This document shows, in pieces, positions 34,054-42,825 of a DNA stretch of 64,000 nt. The stretch is from CAIWHR01 sp963708855 (GTDB lineage: Bacteria; Pseudomonadota; Gammaproteobacteria; Burkholderiales; Casimicrobiaceae): contig CAVPUM010000009.1 of NCBI GenBank assembly GCA_963708855.1, forward strand, positions 186,001-250,000. Direction: 5' to 3'. The notes under the pieces were generated by a model. That model was not told where the DNA came from. It saw nothing but the letters and a program-made list of their open reading frames with translations, and did no database searches. Both the position numbers and the translations under genes were made by a program. How positions within the stretch are numbered: position 1 is the stretch's first letter; each line of letters begins with the position of its first letter.

Positions 34054-34063
34054 ATGATATCAT
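34054..34063. promoter_or_regulatory. AT-rich palindrome ATGATATCAT upstream of the small membrane protein gene
   Basis: A perfect 10-bp palindrome in a short AT-rich island (about 34047–34073) within otherwise very GC-rich sequence, 53 bp before the 49-residue membrane protein gene. It may be an operator, for instance for the nearby ribbon-helix-helix protein, or part of a promoter; neither is shown. No gene is seen in the remaining 34001–34237. Confidence 0.35.
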
Positions 34064-34237
34064 AAAAATATCGGACGCGGTCAAGCGCTTGTCGCGCAAG
34101 GGCCGCCCAGAGGCGCCGTACACGGCGGCGGGCGAAAGTGCGGGCGAATTGGGCGAGTGGGGTCGACACCCGGGTGACCGGGCCGGACGCCGGACGGCAC
34201 CCGTGAGGCGCCTGCCTTCGGGCAGGCGGGCCGGGAA

Positions 34238-34636
34238 TCAGCCTTTCGGCTCGAACTTGAGCGATGCCGAGTTCATGCAGTAGCGCAGGCCCGTCGGTTC
34301 GGGCCCGTCGTCGAAGACGTGACCGAGATGGGCGTCGCAGGCGGCGCAGACCACTTCGGTGCGCCGCATGAACCAGCTCGTGTCGTCGACGCTGCAGACG
34401 TTCGCCGGGGCGATCGGCGCGTAGAAGCTGGGCCAGCCGGTGCCGGACTCGAATTTCGTCGCGGCGTCGAACAGCGGCGTGCCGCAGCAGACGCAATGGT
34501 AGGTGCCCGCGGCGTGGTTGTCCCAGTGCTCGCCGCTGAACGCGCGCTCGGTGCCCTTCCTGCGGGTCACCTTGAATTGCTCCGCCGTCAATTGGGCGCG
34601 CCACTCGGCGTCCGATTTCGTGACCTTGTCGACCAT
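34238..34636 (-). CDS. msrB: Peptide-methionine (R)-S-oxide reductase
   Basis: MsrB, 132 residues, reduces the R form of methionine sulfoxide in proteins using thioredoxin. It begins MVDKVTKSDAEWRAQLTAEQ. Two CxxC zinc pairs are seen (CVCCG and CAACD), the fold motif ESGTGWPSFYAP, HLGHVFDDGP, and the catalytic cysteine in RYCMNSASLKF near the end. The length and motif order are those of cytoplasmic MsrB. The frame is clean. It is read alone, divergent from the MFS gene to its right (about 100 bp between). Confidence 0.95.
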   Translation of the reverse strand: MVDKVTKSDAEWRAQLTAEQFKVTRRKGTERAFSGEHWDNHAAGTYHCVCCGTPLFDAATKFESGTGWPSFYAPIAPANVCSVDDTSWFMRRTEVVCAACDAHLGHVFDDGPEPTGLRYCMNSASLKFEPKG

Positions 34637-34739
34637 GTCCGCTGCCTCCTCGATGCAATGACCTGCCGGACAGTCGCTTCGGGCTCCGGTGCGCCTTACC
34701 GCCCGTCGGGCCGCGTCGAGGCCCGGGCATCCAGTATAG

Positions 34740-35990
34740 TTGAGCCTTTGCCGAAGGCTGCCCGCGTTGGATCCCGCCCGCCCCGATTCGGTTCGCCACG
34801 ACGCCAGAGTGATCGGCGTCGTCGGCTTCGCGCACCTCGTCTCGCACTTCTTCCAGCTGGCGCTGCCGCCGCTCTTTCCGCTGCTGCGGGCCGAGTTCGG
34901 CATGAGCTACGCCGTCCTCGGCACGCTGGTCGGCGTCTACTACGCCGCGAGCGGCATCACGCAGTTCGTGTCGGGCTTCGTCGTCGATCGTCTCGGCGCG
35001 CGCCCGGTGTTGCTGGCGGGGGTGGCGCTCGCCGCCGGCGGGACGATGCTCGCGAGCCTAGTCCCCGGCATCGGCTGGCTCTTTCCCGTGGCCGTGCTGA
35101 TGGGGATCGGCAACGGCGTCTTTCATCCGGCCGATTTCGCGATCCTCAACGCCAACGTCGCGCCGCGGCGCCTGGGCCATGCCTACAGCTCGCACGGCAT
35201 CGGCGGCAACCTCGGCTATGCCCTGGCGCCCGTCGTCAGCTTCGCGCTCGGCTCGGCATTCGGCTGGCGCTTCGCGCTGGCGGCGATGGGAGCGCTGGGC
35301 CTCGTCGCGCTCGGCGCCATCGCTCACCCAGCGCGCACTGCTCGTCTCGCACCGGGCTTCGACGCGCATCTGCAGACACTGAAAGGAAGCGCCGCGCTGT
35401 TCCTGCAGGTCCCCATCGTTCTGTGCTTCCTCTACTTCGTGTTCAACACGATCGGCGGGCTGGGCCTGCAGACGTTCATCCCGACGGTGCTCGAACTGGG
35501 CTTCGACGTCGGCCTGGCGCTGGCGACATCCGCGCTGACCGCCTACCTGCTGGGCGGCACCGCGGGAATTCTTGCCGGCGGATTCCTCGCCGCGCGGACC
35601 GCGCGGCACGATCGGGTCGCGGCCACCGGGATGGCGCTGGGTGCGGCGGTGCTCGCCGTCGTCGCGGCCACGGGGATCGCGCCGTCGCTGCTGCTGCCGG
35701 TGTTCGCGCTCATCGGATTTGCGCTCGGCGCCACCGGCCCGTCGCGCGACCTGATCGTCCGCGGCGCGACGCCCAAGGGGGCCGCGGGGCGCGTGTACGG
35801 ATTCGTCTACTCGGGGCTGGACCTTGGCGGCATCATCGGACCGGTGGCATTGGGCGTCCTGCTCGATCATGGACATCCGCGCGAAGTGTTCTTCGCCGTC
35901 GCCGCCTGCTACGTGGCTGGAATCGGCACCGTGTTCCGGATGCGCCGCGCGTCGTCCGGACCGCCGGTGCTCGCCCGTCTCCTGCCCTGA
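34740..35990 (+). CDS. MFS transporter, fosmidomycin-resistance (FSR)-like
   Basis: An inner-membrane carrier of about 400 residues with ~12 hydrophobic segments, resembling the FSR branch of the major facilitator superfamily. Features are HLVSHFFQLALPPLFPLLRA, GVYYAASGITQFVSGFVVDR, MGIGNGVFHPADFAILNANV and YSSHGIGGNLGYALAPV. FSR relatives include fosmidomycin exporters and uncharacterised carriers. The start is uncertain: TTG at 34740 opens the frame and TTG at 34767 is as good. Only 4 bp separate its stop from the next SDR gene; it leads a five-gene plus-strand unit, which fits uptake of a growth substrate as well as efflux. Confidence 0.85.
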   Translation: MSLCRRLPALDPARPDSVRHDARVIGVVGFAHLVSHFFQLALPPLFPLLRAEFGMSYAVLGTLVGVYYAASGITQFVSGFVVDRLGARPVLLAGVALAAGGTMLASLVPGIGWLFPVAVLMGIGNGVFHPADFAILNANVAPRRLGHAYSSHGIGGNLGYALAPVVSFALGSAFGWRFALAAMGALGLVALGAIAHPARTARLAPGFDAHLQTLKGSAALFLQVPIVLCFLYFVFNTIGGLGLQTFIPTVLELGFDVGLALATSALTAYLLGGTAGILAGGFLAARTARHDRVAATGMALGAAVLAVVAATGIAPSLLLPVFALIGFALGATGPSRDLIVRGATPKGAAGRVYGFVYSGLDLGGIIGPVALGVLLDHGHPREVFFAVAACYVAGIGTVFRMRRASSGPPVLARLLP

Positions 35991-35994
35991 AGCC

Positions 35995-36775
35995 ATGGAC
36001 CTCGGAATCGCCGGGAAGCGTGCCTTGGTCTGCGCGGCAAGCCGCGGCCTCGGGCGCGGGTGCGCACAGGCGCTCGCGGAGGCCGGCTGCGACGTGACGA
36101 TCGTCGCCCGCACCGAGGACGCGCTGCGCCGCACGGCGACGGAAATCGGCGAGCGCGCCGGCCGGCCGGTGCAGTGGGTCGCGTGCGACATCACGACGCC
36201 GGAGGGGAGGGCTGCGGCGCTCGCGGCCTGCGCCGAGCCCGACATACTGGTCAACAATGCCGGCGGGCCGCCGCCGGGCGATTTCCGCGACTGGGATCGC
36301 GCGGCATGGATTCGCGCGCTCGACGCCAACATGCTGACGCCGATCGAGCTCATCAAGGCGACGGTCGACGCGATGATCGCGCGGAAGTTCGGCCGCATCG
36401 TGAACATCACGTCGTCGGCGGTGAAGGCGCCCATCGACATCCTCGGGCTGTCCAACGGCGCGCGTTCGGGGCTCACCGGTTTCGTCGCCGGACTCGCGCG
36501 CAAGGTCGCCTGCCCACAACGTCACGATCAACAACCTGCTGCCCGGATCCTTCGACACCGACCGGCTGCGGACGACGATGGAGGGACGCGCGAAGGCGAC
36601 CGGCAAGCCGCTGGCCGAGGTGATGCACGCCGGAGCCGCTGCCGTTCCGGCGGGCCGCTTCGGCCAGCGCGACGAGTTCGGCGCCGTCTGCGCGTTCCTC
36701 TGCAGCACCCATGCCGGCTACATCGTCGGCCAGAACATCCTGCAGGACGGCGGCGCCTACCCGGGCACGTTCTGA
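35995..36775 (+). CDS. Atypical SDR family oxidoreductase lacking YxxxK
   Basis: A short-chain dehydrogenase-fold protein of about 259 residues starting MDLGIAGKRALVCAASRGLG. The nucleotide-binding loop (CAASRGLGRG), NNAGG and a serine in NITSSAVKA are present, but where catalytic Tyr-x-x-x-Lys is expected the sequence reads L-S-N-G-A-R, so Tyr and Lys are replaced by Ser and Arg. This is known in a branch of SDR proteins usually annotated as 3-oxoacyl-ACP reductase-like; their chemistry is unclear. An extra T at 36511 breaks the frame (LARKVA then AHNVTINNLLPG once removed). It lies 4 bp after the MFS gene. Confidence 0.82.
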
Positions 36776-36805
36776 CGACGCAAATTCGCTCCTGGGCGCG
36801 GAAAG

Positions 36806-37501
36806 ATGATCGACCTCTACTACTGGACCACCTCCAACGGTCACAAGATCACGATCTACCTGGAGGAGACCGGCCTTCCCTATGTGCTGCGGCCCGTCAA
36901 CATCAGCCGCGGCGAGCAGTTCGCTCCTGCGTTCCTCGCGATCTCGCCGAACAACCGGATACCTGCGATCGTCGATCACGCTCCCGCGGACGGCGGGAGC
37001 CCCCTGTCGCTGATGGAGTCCGGCGCGATCCTCCAGTATCTTGCCGAAAAGACGCAACGGCTGCTTCCGTCGGACCTGCGGGGCCGCTGGGAGTGCCTGC
37101 AATGGCTGTACTGGCAGATGGGCGGACTGGGGCCGATGGCGGGGCAGAACCATCACTTTGTCGGCAGCGCTCCCGAGAAGATTCCGTACGCGATCGACCG
37201 GTACGTGCGCGAGACCGGGAGGCTCTACGCGGTGCTCGACAAAAGGCTCGCCGACCGCGCCTTCATCGCCGGCGAGTACTCGATTGCGGACATCGCCTGT
37301 TACCCCTGGGTGCAGCCCGTGCGGCAGAGGCAGGACATCGCGGCGTTTCCGCACCTCGCGCGCTGGCTGGCGGAGATCGCCGCGCGACCGGCCGTGCAGC
37401 GCGCGTACGCGCTGGCAAAGACGATCAATGTCGCACCGGCGGTCACCGACGAGAAGTCCCGTGCGATCCTGTTCGGGCAGGACAGGAACTCTGTAATCTA
37501 G
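36806..37501 (+). CDS. Glutathione S-transferase, Nu-class (YfcG/YghU-like)
   Basis: A two-domain glutathione transferase, 231 residues, starting MIDLYYWTTSNGHKITIYLE. The T-T-S-N-G-H-K start of the thioredoxin-like domain, SPNNRIPAIVDH and the glutathione-binding ESGAI are those of Nu-class enzymes such as Escherichia coli YfcG. That class binds two glutathiones and acts as disulfide reductase or peroxidase; some relatives act as glutathione lyases in lignin beta-ether breakdown. The helical second domain (residues ~90–205) includes DIACYPWVQPV. The frame is clean. It is third in the five-gene unit, 30 bp after the SDR gene. Confidence 0.88.
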   Translation: MIDLYYWTTSNGHKITIYLEETGLPYVLRPVNISRGEQFAPAFLAISPNNRIPAIVDHAPADGGSPLSLMESGAILQYLAEKTQRLLPSDLRGRWECLQWLYWQMGGLGPMAGQNHHFVGSAPEKIPYAIDRYVRETGRLYAVLDKRLADRAFIAGEYSIADIACYPWVQPVRQRQDIAAFPHLARWLAEIAARPAVQRAYALAKTINVAPAVTDEKSRAILFGQDRNSVI

Positions 37502-37545
37502 CGGACCGACCCGGCGCGACTCGCCGGGCATCACGGAGGATGCCG

Positions 37546-38310
37546 ATGGAACTGCCGCACAACGCATTCAAGCGCGCCATTCGCGAAGGCCGGCAGCAGA
37601 TCGGATTGTGGTCGAGCCTGTCGTCGAACTACACGGTGGAATTGATCGCCGGGGCCGGCTTCGACTGGATCCTGCTCGACACCGAGCATTCGCCCAACGA
37701 TCTCGAATCGGTGCTGACCCAGGCGCAGGCCGCCGCAGCCTACCCGACCAGCACGATCGCGCGGGTGCCGTGGAACGACATGGTGACGATCAAGCGCTTT
37801 CTGGACATCGGTCTGCAGACGCTGCTGATCCCTTATGTGTGCACGGTGCAGGAAGCCCGGGATGCGGTCGCCTACACGCGGTACCCGCCGGCCGGCGTGC
37901 GCGGCGTCGCGGGCTCGACGCGCGCGACGCGCTTCGGTCGAGTCGCGGATTACGCGCGGCGCGCGCACGAGGAGCTCTGCGTGCTGGTGCAGGTGGAGAC
38001 GCGGGACGCGCTCGATCAGCTCGAGGGCATCTGTGCCGTCGACGGGGTCGACGGCGTCTTCATCGGCCCGGCCGACCTGCATGCATCGATGGGCTATACC
38101 GGCGAAACCAGCAACCCGAAGGTCGTGCCGGTCATCGAGGAGGCGATCCGCCGCATCGCGAAATGCGGCAAAGCGCCCGGCGTGCTCGCCTTCCCCGAGT
38201 CCGACATCCGACGTTACATCGCCGCGGGGTCGCTGTTCACCGCCGTCGGCGCGGACGCGGGGATCCTCGCTCACGGGGCCGAGGCCCTCGCCGCGAAGTA
38301 CAAGGGCTGA
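37546..38310 (+). CDS. HpcH/HpaI family aldolase
   Basis: A class II (metal-dependent) pyruvate aldolase, 254 residues. Two ATGs lie two codons apart; GGAGG abuts the first (37540) but is six bases before the second, so I start at 37546 (MELPHNAFKRAIREGRQQIG). Family features are IGLWSSLSSNYTVELIAGAG, WILLDTEHSPND, LIPYVCTVQEA, LVQVETRDALDQ with the metal-binding glutamate, and VFIGPADLHASMG with the aspartate. Such enzymes split 4-hydroxy-2-oxo acids into pyruvate or its analogue and an aldehyde. It is 4 bp before a citrate synthase gene, which could use the acetyl-CoA made from that pyruvate. Confidence 0.9.
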   Translation: MELPHNAFKRAIREGRQQIGLWSSLSSNYTVELIAGAGFDWILLDTEHSPNDLESVLTQAQAAAAYPTSTIARVPWNDMVTIKRFLDIGLQTLLIPYVCTVQEARDAVAYTRYPPAGVRGVAGSTRATRFGRVADYARRAHEELCVLVQVETRDALDQLEGICAVDGVDGVFIGPADLHASMGYTGETSNPKVVPVIEEAIRRIAKCGKAPGVLAFPESDIRRYIAAGSLFTAVGADAGILAHGAEALAAKYKG

Positions 38311-38314
38311 ACGC

Positions 38315-39458
38315 ATGGCCGATGACGCTGCGAAGATCGAAGTCCACCGCGGCCTCCAGGGCGTCCATTTCGACCGCTCGCGCGTCTGCTTCATCGACGG
38401 ACGGGCGGGCGAGCTCCTCTATCGCGGCTATTCGATTCACGACCTGGCGGAGCATTCGACCTTCGAGGAAACCTGTTATCTGCTGTTGAAGGGCGAGCTG
38501 CCGGCGCGCTCCGAGCTCGAGGCGTTCGACGCGCAGCTCAAGTCCGCGCGCGCGCTGCCGGCCGGCGTCAACGACATCATCCGACACGGTCAAGGGCGCG
38601 CACCCGATGGACGTGCTGCGCACCGCGGTCTCGGCGCTGGCGGCATTCGATCCCGAGGCCGCCGACAATTCGCCGGCGGCGACGCTGCGCAAGGGCATCC
38701 GCCTCACGTCGCAGGTGCCGATGCTCGTCGCGGCGCACGACGCCATCCGCAACGGGCGCGCTCCGGTCGCCCCCGATCCGCGCCTCGGGCATGCGGCCAA
38801 TTTCCTCTACATGCTCAAAGGGACGGCGCCGAGCGCGGATGCGGCGCGGCTCATGGATGTCGACATGATCCTGCACGCCGAGCACGGCTCGAACGCCTCG
38901 GCGTTCACGGCGCGCGTCGTCGCCGGGACCCAGGCGACCCTGCACGCCGCGATCACGGCGGCGATCGCCGCGCTGTCCGGGCCGTCGCATGGCGGCGCGG
39001 CGGAGAACGTGATCCGGATGGCACAGGAGATCGGGGACGCCACGATGGCCGCCGATTACGTCAGGAGGAAGCGCGCGAACAAGGAGGCCGTCATGGGCTT
39101 CGGGCATCGCGTGTACCGCGCCGAGGACCCGCGGGCGCGCCACATGCGCGCCGGAGTCGAGAAACTCTCGCGCGAGATGGGCCAGCCGAAGTGGTATCAG
39201 ATCCTCGAGGCGCTGGTCGAGGTGATGAAGCCCTACGCTCGCCACGGCGTGAACGTCAACGTGGACTTCTACGCCGGCGTCGTCTACTTCCTGAACGGCA
39301 TCGCGGAGGACCTCTTCGTCCCGGTGTTCGCCGTCGGCCGGGTGCCGGGCTGGACGGTGCAGGTGCTGGAGCAGATGGAGAACAACATCCTGATCCGGCC
39401 GCTGACGCTCTACAACGGTCCCGCGCTGCGCGACTACGTGCCGCTCGCCGCGCGCTGA
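38315..39458 (+). CDS. Citrate synthase family protein (second copy)
   Basis: A citrate/2-methylcitrate synthase-family enzyme of about 380 residues, starting MADDAAKIEVHRGLQGVHFD. It condenses acetyl-CoA (or propionyl-CoA) with oxaloacetate. Family features are GELLYRGYSIHDLAE, MILHAEHGSNASAFTARVVA, GPSHGGAAENV with an active-site His, MGFGHRVYRAEDPRARHM with the second His, and NVNVDFYAGVVYFLNGI with the catalytic Asp. It is shorter than the gltA product at 61–62 kb and belongs to a different branch. An extra A at 38584 breaks the frame. It ends the five-gene unit; its last 25 bases overlap the convergent pta gene. Confidence 0.88.
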
Positions 39459-40369
39459 TCCGGCGCGCCGCACTGCGCGAGCATGACCGCCGTGGTCGCG
39501 ACGATGTCCTCGACGCTCGCCCCGCGCGAGAGGTCGCTCACCGGTCGCGCGAATCCCTGCAGGATCGGACCGACGGCGTTCGCGCCGCCAAGGTGCTGGG
39601 TCAGCTTGTAGGCGATGTTGCCGGCGTCGAGATCCGGGAAGACGAGCACGTTCGCGCGCCCGGCGACGGCGCCGCAGTCCCGCAGCTTCTTCGCCGCGAC
39701 GACGGGGCTCAACGCCGCGTCGGCCTGCAGTTCGCCGTCGATCGCGAGCGATGGCGCCCGCTGTCGCGCGATTTCGAGCGCACGCACCACCTTGTCGACG
39801 CGTGCGTGTTTCGCGCTTCCCCTGGTCGAGAACGAAAGCAGCGCGACGCGCGGCTCTTCGGCGAGCAGCCTGCGGGCGCTTGCGGCCGAGGCCAGCGCAA
39901 TGTCGGCGAGCTCGTCGCTGGTCGGGTCGGCGTTCACCGCGCAATCGGCGTAGATCAGGACGCGTTCTCCGAGCATCATCAGGAAAAAGCTCGACGGCGT
40001 CTTGATTCCGGGCGCGAGGCCGATCGTCAGCATGGCCGCCTCGATCACGCGCGCTGTCGGGTTCGCGGCGCCCGCCACCATGGCGTCGGCGTCGCCCGTC
40101 TTCACCATCAGACCGGCGTGGAACAGCGGCTTGGCGGCCAGTCCGCGCGCCACCTTCGGGTTCGCATTCGGTCGTCCGGAGAGGTAGGCCGCCGCGTACG
40201 CGCCGAGGCGATCGCTCGACTCCGGATTCGTCGGCAGGATCGGCACGGCGAGGTCGAGTTCGCGAAGGCGCCGCGCCGCGGCCGCGATGCGCTCGTCGGC
40301 CCCTTCGGGGAACACCACGCGCAGCCGCCTGCCGCGAATCCGGGCGAAACAGGTCTCGAGGGCGTTCAC
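39434..40369 (-). CDS. pta: Phosphate acetyltransferase
   Basis: A phosphate acyltransferase of 311 residues starting MNALETCFARIRGRRLRVVF. It transfers acetyl groups between CoA and phosphate, linking acetyl-CoA to acetyl phosphate. Features are FPEGADERIAAAARRLRE, DAMVAGAANPTARVIEAAML, VLIYADCAVNADPTSDELAD, MLSF-like VALLSFSTRGSAKH, and VLVFPDLDAGNIAYKLTQHL with the family's NVLVFPDLDAGNIAYK signature. It is the short single-domain form. No acetate kinase gene is seen beside it. It lies 18 bp after ttcA on the same strand and overlaps the convergent citrate synthase end by 25 bp. The frame is clean. Confidence 0.9.
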   Translation of the reverse strand: MNALETCFARIRGRRLRVVFPEGADERIAAAARRLRELDLAVPILPTNPESSDRLGAYAAAYLSGRPNANPKVARGLAAKPLFHAGLMVKTGDADAMVAGAANPTARVIEAAMLTIGLAPGIKTPSSFFLMMLGERVLIYADCAVNADPTSDELADIALASAASARRLLAEEPRVALLSFSTRGSAKHARVDKVVRALEIARQRAPSLAIDGELQADAALSPVVAAKKLRDCGAVAGRANVLVFPDLDAGNIAYKLTQHLGGANAVGPILQGFARPVSDLSRGASVEDIVATTAVMLAQCGAPDQRAASGT

Positions 40370-40387
40370 CGCGGCGCCATTCGGGCG

Positions 40388-41386
40388 TCAGCCGTCCTCG
40401 ACCGTGCGGCGGATGCCGATGACGCCGGGGCCGAATCCGCGTGCACCCGCGGCGAAGTCCGTCGCGCGCTCGAGCGCCGGGTCGACGTCGAAGACGAGGT
40501 CCCCGTCGGCTTCCTCGCGGCCGGTGGCGCGCACGGCGCCGAAATCGAACAGCGAGCGGTCCAGCAGGTGCGACGGAGCCGCGTGGGCGAGCGCGCCGAA
40601 GATCGAGTCGACCCGCCCGGGGTGTTTCTTCTCCCACTCGCGCAGCATCGCGGTGACCTGCTTGCGCTGCAGATGCTCCTGCGAGCCGCACAGGTTGCAC
40701 GGAATGACCGGGAAGGCGTTCAGCTCCGCGAACCGCGCGAGATCCCGCTCGCGCACGTAGGCAAGCGGCCGGATCACGACGTGCCGGCCGTCGTCGGAGA
40801 CGAGTTTCGGCGGCATGGTCTTCAGCTTTCCGCCGAAGAAGAGATTCAGGAAAAACGTCGCCAGGAGGTCGTCGCGGTGGTGGCCCAGCGCGATCTTGGT
40901 TGCCCCGATTTCGGCTGCAACGCGATAGATCGCGCCGCGGCGCAGGCGCGAGCACATCGAGCACAGCGTGCCGCCTTCGGGAATGACGCGCTTGACGACG
41001 CTGTAGGTGTCCTGCTCGACGATGCGGAACGGGACGCCGCGCGTCGCGAGGTAGCGGGGGAGCACGTCGGCGGGAAAGCCGGGCTGCTTCTGGTCGAGGT
41101 TCATCGCGATGACCTCGAACGGGAAGGGCGCCCGGCCCTTGAGGCTCAACAGGATGTCGAGCAGGCCGTAGCTGTCCTTGCCGCCGGAAACGCAGACCAT
41201 CACGCGGTCGTGCGGCGCGATCAGTCCGTAATCCCCGATCGCCTCGCCGACCAGCCGGCGGAGGCGTTTCCTGAGCTTGTTCGCCTCGAATTCGGCCTTC
41301 CGCGGGTCGCGCCGGGTCGCGCCGGGAGCCGCTGCGCCTGCGGCAGGCGCCGCGCGCCGGGCGTCGGTGGAGGCAGTGTCATCCAT
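40388..41386 (-). CDS. ttcA: tRNA 2-thiocytidine biosynthesis protein TtcA
   Basis: TtcA, 332 residues, thiolates cytidine 32 in certain tRNAs using an iron–sulfur cluster and ATP. The PP-loop SGGKDS (VCVSGGKDSYGLLDIL) lies near residue 67. Cluster cysteines are in GGTLCSMCSRLRRG and IPCNLCGSQEHLQR, and GHHRDDLLATFFLNLFFGG and PLAYVRERD are family-typical. An Ala/Pro-rich N-terminal ~25 residues is not conserved. The C-terminal tail (from ~290) is also variable. The frame is clean. It is upstream of pta and divergent from the ParA-like gene, 83 bp away. Confidence 0.95.
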   Translation of the reverse strand: MDDTASTDARRAAPAAGAAAPGATRRDPRKAEFEANKLRKRLRRLVGEAIGDYGLIAPHDRVMVCVSGGKDSYGLLDILLSLKGRAPFPFEVIAMNLDQKQPGFPADVLPRYLATRGVPFRIVEQDTYSVVKRVIPEGGTLCSMCSRLRRGAIYRVAAEIGATKIALGHHRDDLLATFFLNLFFGGKLKTMPPKLVSDDGRHVVIRPLAYVRERDLARFAELNAFPVIPCNLCGSQEHLQRKQVTAMLREWEKKHPGRVDSIFGALAHAAPSHLLDRSLFDFGAVRATGREEADGDLVFDVDPALERATDFAAGARGFGPGVIGIRRTVEDG

Positions 41387-41469
41387 GAGTTGCGACCATT
41401 CTACCGGCGGGCAGCGGTATTGGCGCTAACATTGGGCCTTTTCCGGAAATCAGGCTCAGGGAGGCCCCG

Positions 41470-42108
41470 ATGCGGACGATCCTCGTCGCCAATCCGAAAG
41501 GCGGCAGCGGCAAGACGACACTCGCCACCAACCTCGCCGGCTGGCTCGCGGGCAAGCGGCAGCGTGTCGTGCTGCGCGACCTCGATCCGCAGCGTTCGTC
41601 GACGGAGTGGCGCGAACGGCGGCCGGCGTTGTTTCCGCGCATCGCCGGACACGCGAAGGAGGTGAAGCAGGGCGCCGCCGAGTCCGAGCCGGAATGGCGC
41701 GTCGTGGATACGCCCGCCGGGCTTTCCGGCGACGACCTCCGGGATGCGGTGCGCCGTGCCGACGTAATGCTCGTGCCGCTGACGCCGTCGGCGTTCGACA
41801 TGGCCGCGGCGCGGCATTTTCTGGGCGCGGTCCACGAGCACAAGGCGATCAGGAAAGGCGGACTTGCGCTTGGCATCGTCGCCATGCGCGTCGATCCGCG
41901 CACGCGGAGCGCGGTTGAGCTCGACGCGTTTCTCGCCGAGTTCGATTTCCCGGTCGTCGCTCATCTGCGCGACACTCAGGTCTACGTCCACTGCGCGCGT
42001 GACGGCGCGTCGGTGTTCGACCTGCCGCGCTCGCGCGCCGAGCAGGACTGGGACCAGTGGAAGCCGCTGACGCGCTGGGTCGCTCGCCATGCCATGCCGA
42101 AGACCTGA
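41470..42108 (+). CDS. ParA family ATPase
   Basis: A 212-residue deviant-Walker ATPase starting MRTILVANPKGGSGKTTLAT. The K-G-G-x-G-K-T-T motif is at residues ~10–17, DLDPQRSSTEW is the Walker A' aspartate region, and VVDTPAGLSGDDL is the Walker B-like part. It has no N-terminal helix-turn-helix, and no parB or parS-like sequence is seen. Small chromosomal ParA-like proteins of this kind place proteins, chemoreceptors or organelles in the cell, but the cargo is unknown. The frame is clean; pdxH follows 78 bp later on the same strand. Confidence 0.9.
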   Translation: MRTILVANPKGGSGKTTLATNLAGWLAGKRQRVVLRDLDPQRSSTEWRERRPALFPRIAGHAKEVKQGAAESEPEWRVVDTPAGLSGDDLRDAVRRADVMLVPLTPSAFDMAAARHFLGAVHEHKAIRKGGLALGIVAMRVDPRTRSAVELDAFLAEFDFPVVAHLRDTQVYVHCARDGASVFDLPRSRAEQDWDQWKPLTRWVARHAMPKT

Positions 42109-42186
42109 GACGACCCGGGCAGGTGCGCGCGATGCTTCGGCGCTGCGCCTGTTGCGGCAAACGCGACCGACCCGCAGAATTCATCG

Positions 42187-42825
42187 ATGACGGACATCGC
42201 CCGCCTCCGCAAGACCTACGAGCGCGCCGAGCTCGACGAAACGCGTTCGGCGAGCGTTCCGTTGCAGCAGTTCGAGCACTGGCTGCAAGAGGCGATCGCG
42301 GCGAAGCTTCCCGAGCCGACGGCGATGACGCTTGCAACGGTCGGCGCGGACGGGCGACCGTCGACGCGGGTCGTGCTGCTGAAGGGCTGCGATGCGCGAG
42401 GCTTCGTCTGGTACACGAACTACGAAAGCCGCAAGGCGCGGGAGCTCGCGGCCAATTCGCAGGCCGCGCTTCAGTTCCACTGGGTCGAGTTGGAGCGCGT
42501 CGTGCGCATCGAGGGCCGCGTCGAGAAGACGGGCGCCGAGGATTCCGACGCCTATTACCGGACGCGGCCGCTCGACTCGCGGATCGGCGCCTGGGCTTCG
42601 CCGCAGAGCAGGGTGATCGCGTCGCGCGCCGTCCTCGTGGCCGAGGCCGCGCGGATCGGCGCCAAGTTCCTGCTCGACCCGCCGCGGCCTCCGCACTGGG
42701 GCGGCTACCGGCTGGTCGCGGACACGTTCGAATTCTGGCAGGGCCGCCGGAGCCGCCTCCACGACCGGCTGCGCTACACGCTGCAGGCCGACGGCGCGTG
42801 GCTGCGGCAGCGGCTTGCGCCCTGA
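42187..42825 (+). CDS. pdxH: Pyridoxamine 5'-phosphate oxidase
   Basis: PdxH, 212 residues, an FMN enzyme making pyridoxal 5'-phosphate from pyridoxine or pyridoxamine phosphate. It begins MTDIARLRKTYERAELDETR. Family features are the EPTAMTLATVGADGRPSTRV start of the barrel, VVLLKGCDARGFVWYTNYES (FMN contact), RKARELAANSQAALQFHW, and the C-terminal signature PPHWGGYRLVADTFEFWQGR followed by SRLHDRLRYT. The last residues (WLRQRLAP) are the conserved R-L-x-P end. The length is normal and the frame clean. Confidence 0.97.
   Translation: MTDIARLRKTYERAELDETRSASVPLQQFEHWLQEAIAAKLPEPTAMTLATVGADGRPSTRVVLLKGCDARGFVWYTNYESRKARELAANSQAALQFHWVELERVVRIEGRVEKTGAEDSDAYYRTRPLDSRIGAWASPQSRVIASRAVLVAEAARIGAKFLLDPPRPPHWGGYRLVADTFEFWQGRRSRLHDRLRYTLQADGAWLRQRLAP

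Noticed and set aside
41470..42108. ParA-like gene as a sign of a plasmid or replicon origin
   Set aside because: No parB, parS repeats, dnaA boxes or replication gene nearby; it lies next to pdxH among chromosomal genes.
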